The position numbers and the translations under genes were made by a program. Under the pieces are notes generated by a model. That model had not been told where the DNA came from. It searched no databases and saw nothing but the letters and a program-made list of their open reading frames with translations. DNA of 14,552 bases from Candidatus Sifarchaeum marinoarchaea (GTDB lineage Archaea; Asgardarchaeota; Sifarchaeia; Borrarchaeales; Borrarchaeaceae). Of this stretch, positions 6,779-13,162 are shown piece by piece (within the stretch, counting starts at the first letter, position 1; every line of letters begins with the position of its first letter). The stretch is taken from NCBI GenBank assembly GCA_016294985.1, contig JAECRW010000025.1, forward strand, positions 1 to 14,552, read 5' to 3'.

Positions 6779-7147
6779 ATGATAGAGGAATTTATACCTA
6801 TCCTCATTTTTCAGGTATGTATAGCGTCGATGTTCGTGCTTGGCCTTGTCATCTCACGTATATTAAGTCCTCGAAACCCTGATCCAATGAAGACAACGCC
6901 TTATGAATGCGGCGAAGAATTAATTGGGAGCCCAGAAGGAAGAACACAGTTTGTAATGCAGTATTATCCTTATATCTTAATGTTTCTTATTTTCGATGTA
7001 GCCTCGATGTTTTTGTTCGCATGGGCAGCGGCCTTTAGCACATTCACCCTTGAAAACAATCTATCAATTATCATATTCATTTTAGTGCTCGTATTACTAT
7101 TAGGATATGCCTTAAATTATTCCGCAAAAAAAGAGAGTTGGATATAG
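6779..7147 (+). CDS. nuoA: Complex I-type subunit A (NuoA/FpoA)
   Basis: Small membrane subunit that helps form the quinone cavity and ion path between the Q-module and the membrane arm; 122 residues, normal length. Three hydrophobic segments lie at about 6-28, 62-86 and 95-113. The family signature PYECGEELIG (41-50) sits in the first loop and the second helix begins FLIFDVASMFLFAWA (69-83). Asp73 matches the conserved aspartate, but the usual nearby glutamate of the FDVE motif is Ala75, which is odd for the family. First gene of the operon; its TAG stop abuts the ATG of nuoB with no gap, indicating translational coupling. Confidence 0.93.
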   Translation: MIEEFIPILIFQVCIASMFVLGLVISRILSPRNPDPMKTTPYECGEELIGSPEGRTQFVMQYYPYILMFLIFDVASMFLFAWAAAFSTFTLENNLSIIIFILVLVLLLGYALNYSAKKESWI

Positions 7148-7663
7148 ATGCTTGCAGTTGCAAATGCATTCGTTGGACGCTTACGCAGCGTGGTGGAAAA
7201 AATTGTAAATGTTAATCCAATTCGATATATCGTCAACTGGGGCAAACTCTACTCTCTTTGGCCAGTACACCTGACTACTGCATGTTGTTCTGTAGAATTT
7301 GGTGCAGCAAATTGTCCAAGATTTGATGTAGGTCGTATGGGAGTTGCACAATTTTTTGGATCTTTAAGGCAATGTGACCTTATCGTAATAGAAGGTACGG
7401 TTACAAAGAAAATGGCAAAACGAGTTAAAAAAATCTATTCCCAAATGGCAAGTCCTCGCTATGTTATTGCGATGGGCGCATGCGCCATCAGTGGGGGGTT
7501 ATTTTACAACTCATATAACATAGTCAAAGGGGTAGATAAAATTTTGCCGGTTGATGTTTATGTACCTGGTTGCCCGCCAAGACCAGAAGCACTTGCTCAT
7601 GCGGTTTTGCTGCTACAAGACAAAATACGAAAGGGGCGTGTTAACATTACAGACGGTGAATGA
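7148..7663 (+). CDS. nuoB: Complex I-type subunit B (NuoB/FpoB), N2 cluster subunit
   Basis: Carries the terminal [4Fe-4S] cluster (N2) that donates electrons to the membrane carrier; homologous to [NiFe]-hydrogenase small subunits. 171 residues. Ligands are visible as Cys46-Cys47 (TTACCSVEF), Cys112 (MGACAISGG) and Cys142 (VYVPGCPPRPEA), the standard pattern with the adjacent cysteine pair of the Nuo/Fpo lineage. Also present are CPRFDVGRMG (56-65) and LIVIEGTV (78-85). No membrane helix. It starts directly after the nuoA stop, and its 3' end overlaps the likely start of nuoC. Confidence 0.96.
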   Translation: MLAVANAFVGRLRSVVEKIVNVNPIRYIVNWGKLYSLWPVHLTTACCSVEFGAANCPRFDVGRMGVAQFFGSLRQCDLIVIEGTVTKKMAKRVKKIYSQMASPRYVIAMGACAISGGLFYNSYNIVKGVDKILPVDVYVPGCPPRPEALAHAVLLLQDKIRKGRVNITDGE

Positions 7664-8135
7664 GGCACAAATAATTGATGAACTTAGAGATAAATTTGGT
7701 GAAAGGATCGGCACACCAGAACGATTGCGACAACATAGAATTGTAGTAACTGTTGAAAAGGAAAATTTGCTAGACATTGCCAAATTTGTAAAGGACACAT
7801 ATGATCTAAATTATGCTATTTCTGTTTCAGGCATAGATTATCCAGAACAAAATAAATTCGTAGTAGTTTATCATCTCTGCACGATGTCCGAAGAAGGACA
7901 TTTGCCTCTAGTGTTAACTCTTAAAGTCCCAGTTAACCGACAAACTCCTCGTACACCTTCTCTTATTTCAATTTGGAAGAGTGTAGAGTGGCACGAGAGA
8001 GAGACATGGGAATTGTTTGGTATCGAGTTTGAGGGGCATCCAAAACTTGAACGACTTCTTCTTCACGAAGATTGGGATGAGGAATTCCCTAACCAATTTC
8101 CTTTAAGAAAGGATTTCTTATTGGAGGATGAATGA
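7656..8135 (+). CDS. nuoC: Complex I-type subunit C (NuoC/FpoC, 30 kDa)
   Basis: Soluble scaffold of the Q-module that packs against subunit D. The C-terminal signature is complete: KSVEWHERETWELFGIEF followed by GHPKLERLLLHEDW and FPLRKDF. The N-terminal fold-type region starts around EAQIIDELRDKFGERI. The start is uncertain. An ATG as early as 7551 would overlap nuoB by more than 110 nt and add residues unlike the family. GTG at 7638 has its AAGGGG only 1 nt away, too close. GTG at 7656 overlaps the nuoB stop by 8 nt, a common coupled arrangement, and is chosen here (159 residues). Subunits C and D are separate genes, unlike the CD fusion of some bacteria. Confidence 0.85.
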   Translation: MNEAQIIDELRDKFGERIGTPERLRQHRIVVTVEKENLLDIAKFVKDTYDLNYAISVSGIDYPEQNKFVVVYHLCTMSEEGHLPLVLTLKVPVNRQTPRTPSLISIWKSVEWHERETWELFGIEFEGHPKLERLLLHEDWDEEFPNQFPLRKDFLLEDE

Positions 8136-8141
8136 CCAAAA

Positions 8142-9221
8142 ATGTCAGCTATTTATTTTAGCGTAGGTCCACAGCATGCTGGAAGTGGACATTTCAGAAT
8201 GAAAATCACGTTACAGGGAGATATCATTCTTAATGCAGAACCTGATCCAGGATTTGTTCATCGAAGCGTGGAAAAAATAGCTGAAACCAGAGAATACCTA
8301 CAAAATGTACCACTAATTGAAAGGCAATGCTTATCTGACGTTTCATCAGTTACCTTAGCGTATGCAATGGGAATAGAAGAATTATTGGGTATAGAGGTTC
8401 CACCAAGAGCGCAATATATTCGAGTAATCATGTGCGAATTATCACGAATTATGAGCCATTTGTATTGGCTCGCAATTTTTGGCATATTTTTAGGACATTC
8501 GACCATGTTCATGTGGCCGTTTGGTGACAGGGACATTTTCATAACTGAAACTGCTGAAAAGATTGCTGGCGCAAGAGTGAGTTATTCATATATTATTCCT
8601 GGGGGTGTTCGATATGACTTACCAGATGGAATTAAAGAGCACACCCTGAAAACTTTGGACTACTTCCAAGGACGTCTGAAAGAATATGATGCAATCTTCT
8701 TTTCTAATCCGATTTTCAAGAGAAGAACTAAAGGAGTTGGTGTACTTAGTCGACCAGATGCAATTCGCATGGGGGTGACTGGTCCAACGCTCCGAGGATC
8801 TGGAGTGAGAGGAGATATACGAAAGGACGAGCCTTATGCAGCTTATGATGAATTAGATTTTGAGATTCCCGTCTTTAGTGAAGGAGACGCTTATTCAAGG
8901 TCCTTAGTTCGATTTAGGGAAATGGAAATAAGTTCATCTATTATTAGACAAGCGTTTGAGAATTTACCTGAGGGTGATTTTAAAGTTAAGACTAGAAAAA
9001 AAGTTCCAGAAGGAGAAGTGTTTTCACGGGTGGAAGCCGCCAGAGGCGAATTAGCCTGTTACATTATAAGCGATGGTACGCGAAAGCCCTATAGAGTGAA
9101 GATGTCAACTCCTTCTTTTCGAAATCTTCCAGGTTTTTCGTTAATGAAAGGCTCCATGCTTGCAGACTTGCCAACAATTTGGATGAGTCTAGATTATTGG
9201 CCTTTAGATGCGGATAGGTAG
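8142..9221 (+). CDS. nuoD: Complex I-type subunit D (NuoD/FpoD, 49 kDa)
   Basis: Core Q-module subunit that, with B, builds the carrier-reduction site; descended from [NiFe]-hydrogenase large subunits. 359 residues, slightly short for the family. Landmarks: VGPQHAGSGHFRM (8-20), GFVHRSVEKIAETREYL (37-53), PPRAQYIRVIMCELSRIMSHL (87-107), GARVSYSYIIPGGVRYDLP (143-161), TGPTLRGSGVRGDIRKDEPY (213-232), GEVFSRVEAARGEL (291-304) and a C-terminal LDADR instead of the hydrogenase DPCxxC. The family CGIC/TDRxDY position reads ERQCLSDVS (60-68): Cys63 is present, but the second nickel cysteine is replaced and the usual quinone-pocket tyrosine is not evident. GGAGG lies 14 nt upstream, rather far; no earlier in-frame start exists because the nuoC stop blocks it. 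Confidence 0.94.
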   Translation: MSAIYFSVGPQHAGSGHFRMKITLQGDIILNAEPDPGFVHRSVEKIAETREYLQNVPLIERQCLSDVSSVTLAYAMGIEELLGIEVPPRAQYIRVIMCELSRIMSHLYWLAIFGIFLGHSTMFMWPFGDRDIFITETAEKIAGARVSYSYIIPGGVRYDLPDGIKEHTLKTLDYFQGRLKEYDAIFFSNPIFKRRTKGVGVLSRPDAIRMGVTGPTLRGSGVRGDIRKDEPYAAYDELDFEIPVFSEGDAYSRSLVRFREMEISSSIIRQAFENLPEGDFKVKTRKKVPEGEVFSRVEAARGELACYIISDGTRKPYRVKMSTPSFRNLPGFSLMKGSMLADLPTIWMSLDYWPLDADR

Positions 9222-9227
9222 ATCTAT

Positions 9228-10292
9228 ATGAATATCATAAATATTATTTTAGATTTTCTAAATTTAGAAAATTTCATAAGTAATATCCCAAATGCTGACG
9301 TTCAAGAATTACTTACGATTGTCTTCGTATTTCTCCGATCTGATCTATTTTTCAAAATTCTATTTTTTCCAGGCATTTTCACGATCCTGATCTTCGTTGC
9401 CGAACTTATGTGGCTAGAATTAAAATTTCTCGCAAAGGTGCAACTGCGTGTTGGTCCTCAATATGCGGGACGCATAGGGGGCATTCTTCAACCTATTGCA
9501 GACTTTATAAAGCTACTCTTCAAGGAAAGTATTGTTCCTGAAAAAGCAAGTAAGGTCTTGTTCCTACTAATACCTATTATGCTAGTAACCTTAGCTGCAA
9601 CAACACTTACTGTCATTCCGTTAAGCGAAACCGATGTCATATCAAATCTCGATGTTGGCCTGTTATTTACCTTTGCAATTTTAGCAATGTTTCCGGTTAT
9701 AGCGCTTTTGGCAGGATGGGCATCAAATTCAAAATATCCATTTATCGGAGGTATTCGTGCATTGTTTCAACAGGTCTCGTATGAAGTGCCTCTGTGGCTT
9801 TCAGCCCTTGGAGTGGTGATTTTAGCTGAATCACTTAACTTTACTTCCATTATTAAAGCCCAATCAACTTTTTGGTTTATCCTACTTCTACCACTAGGAG
9901 CATTTATATTCTTAGTTGCAATAATAGCTGAATTGGAAAGACTACCCTTCGATATACCGGAAGCAGAATCTGAGATTGTGTCGGGTTGGATGGCAGAGTA
10001 TTCTGGACTGAATTTTGGACTTATAATGCTTTCCTTATATATTAAATTGTATTTTGGCGCTGCGCTGTTTACAGCGTTGTTTTTAGGAGGCTGGCTTGGT
10101 CCCTCTATTTTGCCTCCTGCCTTTTGGTTTCTAACGAAAACTGTTATTGTCGTTTCAATAATTATTTTACTCAGAGGAGTTCTACCACGTTTTAGATTGG
10201 CTGATTTACTGCAGATTGGATGGAGAAGACTGCTCATCCTCTCAATGGTTAACATTTTTCTAGCTATAACAGTGAAATTGGTACTATTTTAG
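9228..10292 (+). CDS. nuoH: Complex I-type subunit H (NuoH/FpoH)
   Basis: Membrane subunit at the junction of the Q-module and the ion-pumping arm; 354 residues with about eight to nine helices. Clear family motifs are LAKVQLRVGPQYAGRIGGIL (68-87) followed by QPIADFIKLLFKE (88-100), the PFIGGIRALFQQVSYEVPL block (171-189) with Glu186, and the acidic cytoplasmic loop AELERLPFDIPEAESEIVSG (234-253) followed by WMAEYSGLNF (254-263), whose carboxylates (Glu235, Glu237, Asp242, Glu245, Glu247, Glu249) line the E-channel. The N-terminus is about 25-30 residues longer than a minimal NuoH. Six nt separate it from nuoD. Its stop codon lies inside the first copy of the 41-bp repeat. Confidence 0.95.
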   Translation: MNIINIILDFLNLENFISNIPNADVQELLTIVFVFLRSDLFFKILFFPGIFTILIFVAELMWLELKFLAKVQLRVGPQYAGRIGGILQPIADFIKLLFKESIVPEKASKVLFLLIPIMLVTLAATTLTVIPLSETDVISNLDVGLLFTFAILAMFPVIALLAGWASNSKYPFIGGIRALFQQVSYEVPLWLSALGVVILAESLNFTSIIKAQSTFWFILLLPLGAFIFLVAIIAELERLPFDIPEAESEIVSGWMAEYSGLNFGLIMLSLYIKLYFGAALFTALFLGGWLGPSILPPAFWFLTKTVIVVSIIILLRGVLPRFRLADLLQIGWRRLLILSMVNIFLAITVKLVLF

Positions 10293-10302
10293 GTGTGTTT
10301 TG

Positions 10303-10344
10303 ATGGTAGTAAAAGCAATGTTTTCGGGGTTAGGTGTGTTTTGA
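10303..10344 (+). other. Decoy mini-ORF made by the duplication
   Basis: The first-copy ATG opens a 13-codon frame that repeats the first nine residues of NuoI (MVVKAMFSG) and then runs into TGA at 10342-10344. That stop overlaps the real nuoI ATG (10344-10346) as TGATG, so ribosomes starting at the duplicate site could terminate and re-initiate on nuoI. It has the same AGGTG (10291-10295) as the real gene. Confidence 0.6.
10332..10336 (+). promoter_or_regulatory. Ribosome site (AGGTG) of the real nuoI start
   Basis: AGGTG in the second repeat copy lies 7 nt before the ATG at 10344. It decides the start in favour of 10344 over the in-frame GTG at 10293, which lies inside the first copy and has no ribosome site of its own. 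Confidence 0.55.
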
Positions 10345-10835
10345 TGGTAGTAAAAGCAATGTTTTCGGGGCTTAAGCATGTCTTCAAGCGTAGAATGACT
10401 GTAAAATATCCCAACCAAAGACTAAAGTTAACTGAACGTTATCGTGGAAGACATATTCTTGATATTTCTGAGTGCACTTCTTGTCAATTATGTTCCAAAA
10501 CATGCCCAACCAAAGCCATTACAATGGTTCCACTCGTTGAAAAGCCACTGAATGAGGAACCTCCTGAAAAGCCACTGAATGAGGAAGCACCTAAAAAGAA
10601 AAAGAGAGAGGAAGTATATTCCCAGATTTCCTATGAACTCTGTGTTTTTTGTGGACTGTGTGTAGATTCATGTCCTAAAAGTGCTTTAACGATGACTCAT
10701 AGCTTTGAATTATCGGATTATGATAGAAAAAACTTAGTTTATACCCCTGAGCAACTTTCTGAAATACCTTCTGAAGAAGAAGGGCGATATGTGACAGTAT
10801 TTACCAAGAGTGGAGTGTCTCATCATGCAGATTAG
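10344..10835 (+). CDS. nuoI: Complex I-type subunit I (NuoI/FpoI), 2x[4Fe-4S]
   Basis: Ferredoxin-like subunit wiring the electron input to the N2 cluster in NuoB; 163 residues. Two cluster motifs: Cys44/47/50/54 (CTSCQLCSKTCP) and Cys100/103/106/110 (CVFCGLCVDSCP). An N-terminal amphipathic stretch (MVVKAMFSGLKHVFKRR) fits membrane-surface docking. The loop between the motifs is longer than usual and holds a duplicated nine-residue block (EKPLNEEPP/EKPLNEEAP) followed by lysines. The in-frame GTG at 10293 would add 17 residues encoded by the upstream repeat copy in a non-native frame, so it is rejected as start. With no NuoE/F/G in the window, this subunit is the likely entry for ferredoxin electrons; that is inference. 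Confidence 0.93.
   Translation: MVVKAMFSGLKHVFKRRMTVKYPNQRLKLTERYRGRHILDISECTSCQLCSKTCPTKAITMVPLVEKPLNEEPPEKPLNEEAPKKKKREEVYSQISYELCVFCGLCVDSCPKSALTMTHSFELSDYDRKNLVYTPEQLSEIPSEEEGRYVTVFTKSGVSHHAD
10538..10586 (+). repeat. In-frame tandem repeat (27-bp period) inside nuoI
   Basis: A 22-bp unit (TGAAAAGCCACTGAATGAGG plus AA) occurs at 10538-10559 and again at 10565-10586, a period of exactly 27 bp or nine codons. It encodes the duplicated EKPLNEE block between the two Fe-S motifs. Confidence 0.9.
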
Positions 10836-11361
10836 TTATTTATCCACAGCCGAAATCGTATTCATTTTAATCGCCGCAGTGACCCTCATCGCAGCAATTA
10901 TAGCATTGGAAGCAAAGGAGATTGTCTACGGTGCAGTCTCATTAGGAGTGATGTTTTTAGGCATCGCAGGACTTTACATCCTCTTAGATGCAAACTATTT
11001 AGCGATGTTCCAGATCTCGGTTTACATAGGCGCAGTAGTTGTGCTTATCCTCTTTACAATCATGATAGTACCCAGAGAGATATGGCTGCGCCGTGCTTTC
11101 AGGATAACTCCAGAAGTAATCGCGGGTATTTTAGCATCACTTATGTTGATTGGCTCTATCGGTTTCTTGTATCTGTTAACTCCTGCATGGAGCCTTACAC
11201 CCTCAGAAGCACCCTTTGACTGGTCGGTCAGACGAATTGCTCAATCAATAGTAATTGAATACGGAATTGCGCTTCAGATTTTAGCGTTGGTGCTTTTTGC
11301 GGGACTCATGGGCGCACTAACCTTAGCTAAAGTTGAAGAAAAGGAGGAGGAAACAAAATGA
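10825..11361 (+). CDS. nuoJ: Complex I-type subunit J (NuoJ/FpoJ)
   Basis: Membrane-arm subunit whose third helix has the pi-bulge involved in coupling. The signature VYIGAVVVLILFTIMIV is clear (about residues 67-83), preceded by helices near 8-28 and 32-54 and followed by helices near 95-115 and 145-165. 178 residues from the ATG at 10825, which overlaps the end of nuoI by 11 nt and has GGAGTG at 10812-10817, 7 nt upstream; a GTG at 10810 is possible but has no such site. It is a single full-length J, not the split J of methanosarcinal Fpo operons. The C-terminus is short and highly acidic/basic. Confidence 0.92.
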   Translation: MQISYLSTAEIVFILIAAVTLIAAIIALEAKEIVYGAVSLGVMFLGIAGLYILLDANYLAMFQISVYIGAVVVLILFTIMIVPREIWLRRAFRITPEVIAGILASLMLIGSIGFLYLLTPAWSLTPSEAPFDWSVRRIAQSIVIEYGIALQILALVLFAGLMGALTLAKVEEKEEETK

Positions 11362-11666
11362 TTCCCTTAATCTATTATTTGATCGTTGCATTAATTCTAT
11401 TTGGGATTGGCATCTATGGACTTTCTGTTAAAAGGAATGCTATGCGCCTCCTTTTTTCAATTGAAATGTTAATGAATGGCGCAAATTTGAACATTCTGGC
11501 TTTTGCTAGATACCTTTATGTCCCAGGAATCCAAGGGCAACCCATTATACTCTTTTCAATAACTATTGCAGCAGTTGAAGCTGCTGTTGCTTTAGCTATA
11601 GTCATTGTTGTATCGAGAACATGTGAAACAGTCGATTTTCACGAATTGAAGCGATTGAAAGGATAG
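11358..11666 (+). CDS. nuoK: Complex I-type subunit K (NuoK/FpoK)
   Basis: Three-helix antiporter-like (MrpC-type) subunit of the membrane arm; 102 residues, standard size. The two key buried glutamates are present: Glu36 in SIEMLMNGANLN and Glu74 in AAVEAAVALAIV. The ATG overlaps the nuoJ stop as ATGA, and a very strong AAGGAGGAGG sits 7 nt upstream, consistent with tight coupling. Confidence 0.95.
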   Translation: MIPLIYYLIVALILFGIGIYGLSVKRNAMRLLFSIEMLMNGANLNILAFARYLYVPGIQGQPIILFSITIAAVEAAVALAIVIVVSRTCETVDFHELKRLKG

Positions 11667-11677
11667 GAGAGAACTAT

Positions 11678-13162
11678 ATGATCCCAAATTTATTGCTTGC
11701 ATTATTGATTCCAGCCCTTATCTCTTTTGGAATGCTCTTTACACTAAGAAATTGTCCAGCCCTCGTTGCAGCAACAATCTCAATCGCTGCAATAATTCTT
11801 TCACTATTCATGTTGCTGCTAGGTATGCCTGATGTCCTTACCAACGGGTCACTTCTAGAAACATATAAGTGGATTCCTTACATTGCAGCAACAGAATTTG
11901 GCCTACTTCTTGACGGTCTGAGTTTTCCAATTAGCGCAATTTCAGCATTCATCACACTCTTGCTAGTGATCTACAGTACCAAGTATATGGAGGCACGGGA
12001 TAAACAGGGTGGTTATTACGGAAATTTACTCTTGCTCTATGTTGGCACCCAGGGCGTCTTCCTCTCCACGAATTTATTTCAATTTTACCTTTTCTGGGAA
12101 CTCACACTTATCCCTGCATACTTCTTGATGCTTTTTTGGTCAGAATCGAATGAATTAAATGTGGCAGTAAGAAATGCGGCAATAAAATTCTTCATGTTCA
12201 CGCATATCGCGTCGCTTTTCCTTTTACTCGGAATTATTCTTGTTTTTTCCACTACAGGAACGCTGAATATGTTAGCGCTTCAAACCTTGCATCCTTCTTC
12301 ATCTATCTTGGATGTCATCAAAATTGCGATGATATGTATGTTGATTGGATTTTTCGTTAAAATGGGTATAGTTCCTGGACACAATTGGCTTCCAGATACG
12401 TATGTACATGCACCGTTACCTGTCACCGCAATGATTTCAGGAATAATGGCAAAAATTGGCGCCTATGGGATAGTTAGGCTGACTGCCCTTGCACTTTCGG
12501 ATGCTATCTTTTCTTATTCACTAATCATTGCCTTCATTGCTTTCGTATCGATGCTGTACGGCTCTATCATGGCACTTGCTCAAGAAGACGTCAAGAGGTT
12601 TTTGGCTTATTCAAGTATTAGTCAATCAGGATATATTGTACTTGGAGTAGCTAGTGTTAGTGTCATTGGCCTAACTGGAGCTGCCTTTCATATAGTCAAT
12701 CATGCAATTATCAAGACGCTTTTATTTCTCTGTGCTGGTGCATATATCCATCAAATTGGCTCAAACCAATTGAATAGTTTCCGAGGCATTGTTAAGAAAA
12801 TGCCTGTTACTAGTGGCACTATTCTTATCGCATCGCTAAGCTTGTCAGGAATACCGCCTCTTAATGGCTTTTATAGTGAATTTCTAATCTTTGCAGGTGC
12901 GTTTACTAATTTAAATATAATAATTGTCGCCGTACCCGCAGTCTTAACCGTTGCCCTGACTTTTTCGTACTTCTTATGGCTAATTTATCGAATCTTTATC
13001 TCAAAAGCTCAGGAACCAGTAGAAGTCCGTGAAGCGCCTCCCGCCCTCATTGTACCAATACTCTTACTTACACTCTTGGTTTTGCTCATTGGCTTTTGGC
13101 CAAATAGTATTCTTATGTTTCTTTCAAAATGGACTGAATCATTATCCTTAGGAGGAAAATAA
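11678..13162 (+). CDS. nuoM: Complex I-type antiporter-like subunit M (NuoM/FpoM)
   Basis: Ion-translocating membrane subunit of the MrpD/NuoM family; 494 residues and about 14 helices. Channel residues: Glu141 in FYLFWELTLIPAYFL (helix 5), Lys228 in GFFVKMGIVPGHNWLPD (helix 7), Lys259 in MAKIGAYGIVR (helix 8), His338, His342 and Lys346 in FHIVNHAIIKTLLFLCAG (helix 10), and Glu401 in GFYSEFLIFAG (helix 12). The terminal glutamate, not lysine, is the mark of NuoM against NuoL and NuoN. AGGAGAG lies about 6 nt before the ATG. It precedes a second member of the same family with no gap. Confidence 0.93.
   Translation: MIPNLLLALLIPALISFGMLFTLRNCPALVAATISIAAIILSLFMLLLGMPDVLTNGSLLETYKWIPYIAATEFGLLLDGLSFPISAISAFITLLLVIYSTKYMEARDKQGGYYGNLLLLYVGTQGVFLSTNLFQFYLFWELTLIPAYFLMLFWSESNELNVAVRNAAIKFFMFTHIASLFLLLGIILVFSTTGTLNMLALQTLHPSSSILDVIKIAMICMLIGFFVKMGIVPGHNWLPDTYVHAPLPVTAMISGIMAKIGAYGIVRLTALALSDAIFSYSLIIAFIAFVSMLYGSIMALAQEDVKRFLAYSSISQSGYIVLGVASVSVIGLTGAAFHIVNHAIIKTLLFLCAGAYIHQIGSNQLNSFRGIVKKMPVTSGTILIASLSLSGIPPLNGFYSEFLIFAGAFTNLNIIIVAVPAVLTVALTFSYFLWLIYRIFISKAQEPVEVREAPPALIVPILLLTLLVLLIGFWPNSILMFLSKWTESLSLGGK

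Larger units (their letters stand above)
10289..10370 (+). repeat. Perfect 41-bp tandem duplication at the nuoH/nuoI junction
   Basis: Two identical adjacent 41-bp units, 10289-10329 and 10330-10370, each starting TTAGGTGTG and ending in TTTTCGGGG. Each unit contains an AGGTG ribosome site, an ATG 7 nt after it, and the next nine codons of nuoI. Because 41 is not a multiple of 3, the two ATGs are in different frames. Perfect identity points to a recent event. Confidence 0.95.

Noticed and set aside
7551..7655. Early ATG start for nuoC at 7551
   Set aside because: It would overlap nuoB by over 110 nt, and the added residues do not resemble the NuoC N-terminus.
9767..10255. 162-codon minus-strand frame inside nuoH
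   Set aside because: Antisense shadow of a clearly conserved membrane protein; low-complexity Ser/Ile/Lys content and no ribosome site.
10293..10343. GTG at 10293 as the nuoI start
   Set aside because: The added residues are translated from the first repeat copy in a non-native frame; ATG 10344 has its own AGGTG and gives a normal NuoI N-terminus.
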